23,270 bases of DNA from JBDHRG01 sp039807445 (GTDB lineage: Bacteria; Pseudomonadota; Gammaproteobacteria; Competibacterales; Competibacteraceae), in the NCBI GenBank assembly GCA_039807445.1, contig JBDHRG010000038.1:1-23270 (forward strand), in the 5' to 3' direction. Below, in pieces: positions 17,914-23,270 of this stretch. Made by a program: the position numbers and the translations under genes. Under the pieces are notes generated by a model. It was not told where the DNA came from and made no database searches. It saw nothing but the letters and a program-made list of their open reading frames with translations. The stretch's first letter is position 1. Every line of letters starts with the position of its first letter.

Positions 17914-19206
17914 ATGAAGAAGCGCGTGTTCATCCGTATCTTGACCGCTGCCATGCTTGCCTGTCCGTTGGTCCTGCCGACCGTGCAGGCCGGCCCCAAC
18001 AGTTTCCGCTACGTGGATCAGTCCGAGCGTCTGCCCCCCGATACCAACCAGCCCGGTACCGATGCGCTCGATGTGGATTTCGTCGATGTGGATGGCGATG
18101 GGGATCTGGACATCTTCGTCGCCAACGGCACGGCCTCTCCTGCGGGCCGCCCCAACAAGCTGTACATCAATGACGGCAGCGGCCACTTCAGCGATGAAAC
18201 CACCAGCCGGCTTCCCGGCGGCCCAGCTGCCAGCAGCGCCGAAGTGGAGTTCGCCGATGTCGACAGCGACGGCGATCTCGACGCGATCGTCGCCAACGTC
18301 GGCCCCGAGCAGTTGCTGCTGAACAATGGGCAGGGGGTTTTCACCGATGCCAGCAGTACCCATCTGCCGCCGCCGCTAACCAACATCTTCGATGACATCA
18401 GCATCGAGGCGCGCTTCGTCGATGTCGACCGGGACGGAGATCAAGATATTCTGATCGCCAACGAGAATCCGTTCCCGCCCGCGATCGGGGCGCAGAATCG
18501 GCTCCTGATCAATGACGGCAGCGGCCACTTCAGCGATCAGACCGCTACCCGGCTGCCGGCGCGCATCGACCAGACCGAGGGCTTCGCGATCGGCGACATC
18601 GACAGGGACGGCGATCCTGACCTGATCGTGGTCAATATCGGACAGGATTTCGTTTTCATCAACGACGGCACCGGCCGCTTCAGCGACCAGACCTCGAACC
18701 GTTTCCCCGCGACCCTGGATTCGACCCGCAAGGGCGTGCTCGCCGACTTCAACCGGGACGGCTCTCTGGACCTGTTCATGGGGAACAGCCGCAATGAGCA
18801 AAGTCGGCTCTACTTCAACAACGGTCACGGCGTCTTCACCGACGCCACTGCCGACAACGTTCCCGCAGCTCTCCACACCAGCACCGATGTCGAAGTCGCG
18901 GACCTGGACACGGATGGCGACCTGGACCTCTACCTGGTGAACGCTGGGGTATTCGAGGTCGGGCACGGTTTCGTCGGCGAACAGAATGTCTACCTGCGCA
19001 ACAACAAGCACGGGAAATTCATCGACACCACCAAGGTGCACTTCCCCCAGGTCGCAGACCCGAGCACCGATGCGGCGTTCGGTGACGTCGACGACGACGG
19101 GGACTTGGACCTCTTGATCGGCAACGCGGGGTCCGTCGGTTTCAATGGCAAGCTGACCCTGTACATCCGCCAGCGCTGCGCTGGCGCGGGACAGAACTGC
19201 CAGTAA
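17914..19206 (+). CDS. Secreted FG-GAP/VCBS-repeat seven-bladed beta-propeller protein
   Basis: 430-aa exported protein. A Sec signal peptide (KKR, hydrophobic core, cut after VQA, about residue 26) leads into seven repeats, each with a calcium-loop motif: DVDGDGDLD (58), DVDSDGDLD (115), DVDRDGDQD (170), DIDRDGDPD (228), DFNRDGSLD (278), DLDTDGDLD (330) and DVDDDGDLD (391). Spacing of 50-61 residues fits one integrin-alpha-like propeller blade each, so the protein should be a single closed seven-bladed propeller. Many blades also carry LxxNDGxGxFxD. Two Cys near the C-terminus may pair. Such proteins bind ligands or surfaces outside the cell; no ligand is known. The ATG at 17914 follows GGAGG by 8 nt. 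GAT codons and AT content look higher than in the housekeeping genes, hinting at transfer. Confidence 0.88.
   Translation: MKKRVFIRILTAAMLACPLVLPTVQAGPNSFRYVDQSERLPPDTNQPGTDALDVDFVDVDGDGDLDIFVANGTASPAGRPNKLYINDGSGHFSDETTSRLPGGPAASSAEVEFADVDSDGDLDAIVANVGPEQLLLNNGQGVFTDASSTHLPPPLTNIFDDISIEARFVDVDRDGDQDILIANENPFPPAIGAQNRLLINDGSGHFSDQTATRLPARIDQTEGFAIGDIDRDGDPDLIVVNIGQDFVFINDGTGRFSDQTSNRFPATLDSTRKGVLADFNRDGSLDLFMGNSRNEQSRLYFNNGHGVFTDATADNVPAALHTSTDVEVADLDTDGDLDLYLVNAGVFEVGHGFVGEQNVYLRNNKHGKFIDTTKVHFPQVADPSTDAAFGDVDDDGDLDLLIGNAGSVGFNGKLTLYIRQRCAGAGQNCQ
18166..18537 (+). repeat. 30-bp exact direct repeat inside the propeller gene
   Basis: Positions 18166-18195 and 18508-18537 are identical over 30 bp, encoding the INDGSGHFSD part of blades 1 and 3. 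A diverged copy with the same peptide pattern is at about 18657. Identity at synonymous sites suggests recent blade duplication or gene conversion. Confidence 0.85.
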
Positions 19207-19216
19207 TACGGGATCT

Positions 19217-19244
19217 GCCGGGACTTTGTCTCACCTGGCTTTTT
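19217..19244 (+). terminator. Probable weak terminator after the propeller gene
   Basis: GCCGGG (19217-19222) can pair with CCTGGC (19234-19239), with one G-T wobble, followed by TTTTT, 10 nt after the stop. The stem is short. Confidence 0.4.
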
Positions 19245-19583
19245 CCTTCGCATCACGTCGATCCTGCCGGGCGAGCGCGCCAGGCCCGATCCGCTCAACG
19301 CTGTGCTCACGCGGGCCAAGCGCCGCGCGTGTACCTGATCGGTGATCGAAAGCGGTGGGGCGGGGGGCCGTATTTCGAGGTGGCCGCTGCGCGGCTGGCG
19401 TACCGGCGGGCAGGGGCGGTGTGCGCCGGCCGGTTTGAAGGGCGACGCGATCCGACCGGGACGCGGCGTCGGCTTCGTGCCGACGTGGCCTCGGCCGGTG
19501 AAAGCGATCGGCTCCAGCCTCGGGAACCTCGCACCCGCCGGGCGCATCATCCGGGGCAGACGCGATACCGCGAGGTCCCGACG
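19245..19583. other. Long non-coding leader upstream of the ECF sigma gene
   Basis: 339 nt without a convincing gene; open frames here have low-complexity Arg/Gly/Ala-rich products and no Shine-Dalgarno. It holds a 7-bp hairpin CGTCGGC/GCCGACG around TTCGT (19467-19485), a GCCGGCCGG palindrome (around 19425), and a GGAACC (19523-19528) resembling an ECF -35 element. Possible regulatory leader. Confidence 0.45.
19523..19528 (+). promoter_or_regulatory. Possible ECF-type -35 element (GGAACC)
   Basis: GGAAC is the usual -35 core of group IV sigma-factor promoters, and many such genes autoregulate. It lies 55 nt before the sigma-factor ATG. No certain -10 can be picked in the GC-rich DNA that follows (ATCATCC at about 19546). 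Confidence 0.3.
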
Positions 19584-20270
19584 ATGAACGCGCCCGCCAT
19601 CACCACTGCCACCCTGTGCGCCGCCGGCGACGCCGAGCTGGTCGAATGGACGCTCGCCGGTCGCGAAGCGGCCTTCGAGCAGATCATGCGGCGCAACAAC
19701 CGCCGGCTGTACCGGCTCGCGCGCAGCATCGTCCGCGACGAGGCCGAGGCCGAGGACGCGCTGCAGGAGGGCTATCTCAGCGCTTACCTGAAGCTCGGCT
19801 CCTGGCGCCGCGCGGCGCCGCTGTCGAACTGGCTGGCGCGCATCGTCGCCAACGAGGCGCTGATGCGGCTGCGCCGCCGCCGTCCCGAGGTCGGGCTCGA
19901 GCGGCTCGAAGCCGAGGGTGCCGCGATCGATGCGCCGCTGCCCGACGTCGAGGACCCCGAGCGCGCGGCGGCGACGCGGCAGTTGCGCGGCCTGCTCGAG
20001 GCGGCGGTCGATGCGCTGCCGCAGGAGTTCCGCAGCGTATTCGTGCTGCGCGAGATCGAGGGGCTGAGCCTGCGCGAGACCGCCGCGGCGCTGGGCATCC
20101 CCGAAGCCACGGTCAAGACCCGCGACTTCCGCGCCCGGCGTCTGCTCAAGGACATCCTCGGCGAGCGTCTCGCCGCGGGCTTCGCCGAAGCCTTCCCCTT
20201 CCTCGGGGCGCGCTGCGACCGCCTGGTCGCGCGCGTGCTCGAACGCCTCGCCGCGCGCGGCGAGCCCTGA
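19584..20270 (+). CDS. ECF (group IV) sigma-70 family RNA polymerase sigma factor
   Basis: 228-aa sigma factor. Region 2 spans about residues 20-90 (FEQIMRRNNRRLYRLARSIVRDEAEAEDALQEGYLSAYLKL, then WLARIVANEALMRLRRRRPE), and region 4 about 135-185 (LPQEFRSVFVLREIEGLSLRETAAALGIPEATVKTRDFRARRLLK) with its helix-turn-helix. A C-terminal extension FPFLGARCDRLVARVL carries Cys211, the only Cys besides Cys12. ATG 19584 follows GAGGT by 7 nt. No anti-sigma factor gene is adjacent, so control may be transcriptional, by a distant anti-sigma, or by the extension itself. The next gene, 89 nt on, encodes a Tat-exported ferritin-like protein and is a likely target or operon partner. Regulon unknown. Confidence 0.9.
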   Translation: MNAPAITTATLCAAGDAELVEWTLAGREAAFEQIMRRNNRRLYRLARSIVRDEAEAEDALQEGYLSAYLKLGSWRRAAPLSNWLARIVANEALMRLRRRRPEVGLERLEAEGAAIDAPLPDVEDPERAAATRQLRGLLEAAVDALPQEFRSVFVLREIEGLSLRETAAALGIPEATVKTRDFRARRLLKDILGERLAAGFAEAFPFLGARCDRLVARVLERLAARGEP

Positions 20271-20359
20271 ACCCGGGCGCGCCCGCCCGATCCCGCGGCC
20301 GCCCGCGCGACCGCTTTCCTCCCGCCCCAGCGGCAGCCCGCGCTGCCCGGAGGTGCTCC

Positions 20360-20929
20360 ATGTCCACGATGCTGATCATTCCGTCCACCTCGCGCCGCCG
20401 CTTCCTGCGGGGCAGCGCGACGCTGTCACTGGCCGCGCTGGCGCTGCTCGGCGGCGGCAGCCGCCTGGCCGCCGCGGCGAAGACGAGCGCCGGCACCCCG
20501 GCCGACCTCGAGATCCTGAACGCCGCGCTCGCCGCCGAGCACCAGGCGATCGCCGCCTACCAGCTCGGCGCCGACAGCGGCCTGTTGGTCGCGGAGGTGC
20601 GCAAGCTCGCGCTGAGCTTCCAGGGGCACCACCGGGCGCATGCCGAGCTGCTCGGTGCGACCGTCGGCAAGCTCGGCGGCAAGCCCGCCGAGCCGCGGGC
20701 GAAGTACGACTTCCCGACCGCGGGGCTGAAGGCGCAGGCCGACGTGCTGCGCTTCGCGGCGGGGCTGGAGAAGGATGCGGTATCGGCCTACCTCGGCGCG
20801 GTGCCGAAGTTCGCCGATCGCGAGCTCGCGCGCGCCGCGGCGAGCATCCTCGGCGACGAGGCGATGCACTGGGCGGTGCTGCGCCAGGCGCTCGGCGAGG
20901 TGCCGGTGCCGGCCGCCTTCGTCGGCTGA
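20360..20929 (+). CDS. Tat-exported ferritin-like domain protein
   Basis: 189-aa protein. A twin-arginine signal (SRRRFLRGS at 11-19, then an Ala/Leu core to about 40) indicates folded export to the periplasm, in line with a pre-loaded cofactor. The mature part is a four-helix ferritin-like bundle: AAEHQAIAAYQ (Glu60), QGHHRAHAELL (His91/His94), GLEKDAVSAY (Glu137) and GDEAMHWAVL (Glu167xxHis170). These residues resemble a di-iron or similar carboxylate-histidine site, with His replacing Glu in helix 2, so the metal and chemistry are uncertain. ATG 20360 follows GGAGG closely. The ECF sigma gene lies just upstream, suggesting a shared stress response, perhaps oxidative or metal; that is inference. 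Confidence 0.85.
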   Translation: MSTMLIIPSTSRRRFLRGSATLSLAALALLGGGSRLAAAAKTSAGTPADLEILNAALAAEHQAIAAYQLGADSGLLVAEVRKLALSFQGHHRAHAELLGATVGKLGGKPAEPRAKYDFPTAGLKAQADVLRFAAGLEKDAVSAYLGAVPKFADRELARAAASILGDEAMHWAVLRQALGEVPVPAAFVG

Positions 20930-20970
20930 GCTTGCACTCCATGCCCCCTGGACCCGGGTGAACTCTGCTC

Positions 20971-20993
20971 TTCCCTCTCCCAAGGGGGAGGAG
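20971..20993. repeat. Partial copy of the C-rich/G-rich palindromic repeat
   Basis: CCCTCTCCCAAGGGGGAGG resembles the repeats at 12248-12346 and 16594-16707, but the stem is imperfect and no inverted partner is nearby. It lies in the 215-nt gap between the ferritin-like gene and the next gene. Confidence 0.5.
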
Positions 20994-21017
20994 GTTCCGT
21001 TGCCGGAGCTCCTGTCC

Positions 21018-21046
21018 TTGACGCCGTAGACGACGCTGACTATAGG
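21018..21046 (+). promoter_or_regulatory. Sigma-70 promoter for the secreted DUF4412-like gene
   Basis: TTGACG (21018-21023), a 17-nt spacer and TATAGG (21041-21046) form the best sigma-70 promoter in the window. Transcription should begin near 21053, giving a leader of about 92 nt before the ATG at 21145. It likely drives that gene and the toroid gene after it. Confidence 0.65.
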
Positions 21047-21144
21047 TTTTCGCCATTGTTTCTCTCGGTGCGATAGCGCGTTGCGTGCGCCATTGCGCCA
21101 AGCCGGCGAACTGGAAGTCTCGTAGCGCTGCGGAGGGATTCGCG

Positions 21145-21894
21145 ATGTCCTGGCCCCGTCTGGCCCTGTCGATCCTGCTGGTTCTGCCGTCGCTGGCCGC
21201 AGCCGATGCCACGCTGCACTACCGCGCCGCCTCGGGCGAGGCCGAGACGGTCTACGTCGCCGGGACGCAGCTGCGCCTGGTCACCGAAGCCGGCGGCGAG
21301 CGCAGCACGCTGCTGTTCGTCGGCGCCGACAGCGGCACGCTGGTGCTGCTCGACGAGGCGCACGAGACCTACACCGAGCTCGGCCAGGCGTCGCTCGCGG
21401 CGCTCGCCGCGCAGCGCGAGGCGCAGCGCCGCGCCGCCCGCGAGGCGCTCGACGCGGCGCTCGGCGAGCTGCCGGATGCCACCGGTGAGGCGATCGAGGC
21501 CTCGGCCCGGCGCGTGCTGGCACGCGCCGGCAGCGACGAGCCGCCGCGAGGCCGGCTCGAGCGCAGCGGCGAGCGCCGGCGCATCGCCGGCCACGACTGC
21601 GAGCTCGTGACCGTGCGGGTCGAGACACACACCGACAGCCGCCACTGCCTGGCCGATCCGACCACCCTCGACCTGTCCTCGACCGACGTCGCGACGCTGC
21701 TCGGGATGCTGCGCCGCGCCGCCGAGCTCGCCGGCCAGCGCGGCGCGGCGCTCGACGGCATCCCGCTCGAGTCGCAGCGCCCGGACGCGGGGCCGACCCT
21801 GGTGCTCGAGCGCATCGAGCACCAGCCGCTGGCCGCCGAGCTGTTCCGCATCCCCGCGCACTACCGCGCGCGAGCGCTCACCGACTTGCCCTGA
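21145..21894 (+). CDS. Secreted DUF4412-like protein of unknown function
   Basis: 249-aa exported protein. The Sec signal (SWPRLALSILLVLPSLAAA, cut near residue 19-20) is followed by a beta-rich segment of the type SGEAETVYVAGTQLRL...STLLFVGADSGTLVLLDEAHETYTEL, which resembles the DUF4412 pattern (a modified residue set, then a stored-value line, then ETYTEL). The middle is a charged Ala/Arg/Glu helix (about 90-140), and a Cys pair (HDCELVTV and SRHCLAD) may form a disulfide. The C-terminus has FRIPAHYR, as in DUF4412 ends. ATG 21145 is supported by GGAGG 8 nt upstream; an earlier ATG at 21085 adds no signal-like sequence. It probably forms an operon with the toroid gene, 56 nt downstream. 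Confidence 0.75.
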   Translation: MSWPRLALSILLVLPSLAAADATLHYRAASGEAETVYVAGTQLRLVTEAGGERSTLLFVGADSGTLVLLDEAHETYTELGQASLAALAAQREAQRRAAREALDAALGELPDATGEAIEASARRVLARAGSDEPPRGRLERSGERRRIAGHDCELVTVRVETHTDSRHCLADPTTLDLSSTDVATLLGMLRRAAELAGQRGAALDGIPLESQRPDAGPTLVLERIEHQPLAAELFRIPAHYRARALTDLP

Positions 21895-21950
21895 GCCCGT
21901 CCGCGCGGCTCGCCCCCATCCTCCGCTCTCGGCTCGACGCAGGAGTCGTC

Positions 21951-23270
21951 ATGCGACAGCTGCCCCCGCGCGCGCGCCGCGCGCTCCTCGCCATGGTCGT
22001 GCTCGCGCTCGGTCAGGCCCATGCGGCGCCGGTCGACGAGGCGCGCAACCGCGCCCTGGCCTGGCTGATCAGGAACCAGAACGGCGACGGCAGCTGGGGC
22101 TTCAATCCGGGCCTGCGGGTGGTCACCACCGCCGCCGCTCTGCAGGCGCTGGCCAATGCCGGCCTGCGCAAGGCGGCCTACCCGCAGGGCGTCAGCTGGC
22201 TGGCGAACGCGCCGGTTGCGAGCATCGACGCGCAAGCCCAGCAGATCCAGGGGCTGCAGGCGAGCGGGATGAACCTGACGCCGTTGCTCGCCAGGCTGGT
22301 CGGATCGCGCACCGGCCTCAGCTACAGCTGGGGCAGCTACCCCGGTTTCGAGACCAGCTTCCCCGACACCGCGCTGGCGCTCGGTGCCCTGGTCGACGCG
22401 CAGTACGCCTATCCGCTGAATCCGGACCTCGCCGGTGGCCTGTGCTCGATCGCCGACGGCCAGCGCGGTGACGGCCGCTGGTCGTACCTGGCGCATCCCG
22501 CCGGCGCCCCGGCCGGCAGCGTCAAGACCAGCGTCGCCCCCACCGTGCACAGTGTGCTCGCCCTGAACACGACGGTGCAGAAGCTCGGCAACTACACCCT
22601 CGGCTGCGCCAGCGGCAGCAAGACCCTGAGCAACGTCGTCACCAGCGGCGTCAACGGCTTGCTCGCGCTGGCCAAGGCCGACGGCGGCTTCGGCGAGGGC
22701 ACGACCAGCACGGCGCTCGAGACGGCGCTGGCCTACCGGGCGCTGCGGACCCTGCGCCCGGCCGACGCCGCCACCGCCGCGGCGCTGAACTACCTGATCG
22801 GCAAACAGACCACCGCCGGCGCGGCCCTCGGCAGCTGGGGCAACGAGCCGCTCGCCACCGCCCTGGCGCTGCAGGCCCTGCCGCCACCGTCGCCGGCGCT
22901 GACCGACACCGACGGCGACGGCATCCCCGATGCCGTCGAAACCCTGCTCGGCACCGACCCCCGGGTGGTCGACAGCCAAAGCCGCGTCGGCGGCAACGGC
23001 CAGAGCGTCGCCGGCGTCTCGACCGCCAGGCGCCTGCCCGTCGCGACCCGCGGCACGGCCTATAGCTACAGCGTCGCGCAGACCGGCGGCTCGGCCTGGA
23101 AGCGGGTCGCCGGACTCTTGCCCGACGGGCTGAGCCTGTCGGCGGGCGGTACTATCAGCGGCACGCCGAGCGTGCTCGGCACCTTCAGCTTCAGCTATGG
23201 CTTCAGCCTCGGCGGGCAGCCGGTGGAAGTGGTGGCGCAGATCACCGTCGAGGACGGCGGCACCCTGGCG
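21951..23270 (+). CDS. Secreted alpha/alpha-toroid protein (prenyltransferase/squalene-cyclase repeats) with Ca-binding linker and Ig-like domain (3' partial)
   Basis: 440 codons are visible and the frame runs off the right edge. A Sec signal (about 1-25, cut after AHA) is followed by prenyltransferase/squalene-oxidase-type repeats: ALAWLIRNQNGDGSWGF, VTTAAALQALANAG, LALAKADGGFGE, TALETALAYRAL and GSWGNEPLATALALQAL. The DxDD catalytic motif of squalene-hopene cyclases is not seen, so binding rather than cyclisation is likely; the same toroid serves cobalamin binding in transcobalamin. From residue 319, DTDGDGIPDAVETLLGTDP is a thrombospondin-type-3-like calcium linker, and GTAYSYSVAQTGG...LPDGLSLSAGGTISGTPSVLG is a putative-Ig (He_PIG-type) domain. 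Start ATG 21951 has AGGAG upstream. Ligand unknown; surface or extracellular location is expected. Confidence 0.85.
   Translation, partial: MRQLPPRARRALLAMVVLALGQAHAAPVDEARNRALAWLIRNQNGDGSWGFNPGLRVVTTAAALQALANAGLRKAAYPQGVSWLANAPVASIDAQAQQIQGLQASGMNLTPLLARLVGSRTGLSYSWGSYPGFETSFPDTALALGALVDAQYAYPLNPDLAGGLCSIADGQRGDGRWSYLAHPAGAPAGSVKTSVAPTVHSVLALNTTVQKLGNYTLGCASGSKTLSNVVTSGVNGLLALAKADGGFGEGTTSTALETALAYRALRTLRPADAATAAALNYLIGKQTTAGAALGSWGNEPLATALALQALPPPSPALTDTDGDGIPDAVETLLGTDPRVVDSQSRVGGNGQSVAGVSTARRLPVATRGTAYSYSVAQTGGSAWKRVAGLLPDGLSLSAGGTISGTPSVLGTFSFSYGFSLGGQPVEVVAQITVEDGGTLA

Noticed and set aside
19329..19583. N-terminal extension of the ECF sigma factor, or a small gene, starting near 19329-19342
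   Set aside because: The sigma region 2 pattern begins only after ATG 19584, which has its own GAGGT; the upstream product is Arg/Gly-rich with no family resemblance.
21861..22979. A 372-codon minus-strand frame opposite the toroid gene
   Set aside because: The plus-strand reading has a signal peptide, repeats and domains; the antisense one is Gly/Val/Ala-rich without motifs.

Overview
This is a high-GC (roughly 70% by eye) proteobacterial chromosome segment with dense housekeeping genes on its left three quarters and an accessory block on the right. The order mtaD-ubiG-gph/mupP together with mtnA-gyrA-serC-pheA-hisC-tyrA is conserved in Gammaproteobacteria such as Pseudomonas, and in part in high-GC Betaproteobacteria. 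I place the organism in the beta/gamma Proteobacteria and cannot go further from sequence alone. I see no rRNA, tRNA, CRISPR array, transposase or integrase.

Left block (1-6.7 kb): the 3' part of a large ACP / acyl-AMP ligase / PlsC-type acyltransferase gene runs rightward and converges on a leftward operon: mtaD, ubiG, a HAD phosphatase (gph or mupP) and a divergent squalene/phytoene-synthase-like gene. A 131-bp element bounded by a perfect 20-bp inverted repeat sits between the converging ends. The mtaD operon has a TATAAT box right beside the terminator of the upstream ompA-like gene.

Centre (6.7-9.5 kb): a small OmpA-domain periplasmic protein and an orphan OmpR-family response regulator are divergent. 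Their shared promoter region carries an operator-like inverted repeat. Downstream of the regulator is mtnA, so two methylthioadenosine-salvage genes, mtaD and mtnA, flank this pair.

Core block (9.5-17.7 kb): gyrA, serC, a DUF29-type gene, pheA, hisC and tyrA give DNA gyrase subunit A plus serine, phenylalanine, tyrosine and possibly histidine synthesis. Paired inverted copies of a C-rich/G-rich palindromic repeat lie in the gyrA-serC and hisC-tyrA gaps. Strong intrinsic terminators follow hisC and tyrA. The aroA gene that usually follows tyrA is absent at this place.

Right accessory block (17.7-23.27 kb): a secreted seven-bladed FG-GAP/VCBS beta-propeller protein, an ECF sigma factor, a Tat-exported ferritin-like protein, a secreted DUF4412-like protein with a good sigma-70 promoter, and a secreted alpha/alpha-toroid protein (prenyltransferase/squalene-cyclase repeats, a calcium-binding linker and an Ig-like domain) that runs off the window. 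Four of the five proteins carry export signals, so the block looks devoted to the cell envelope or exterior. No single known system explains it.
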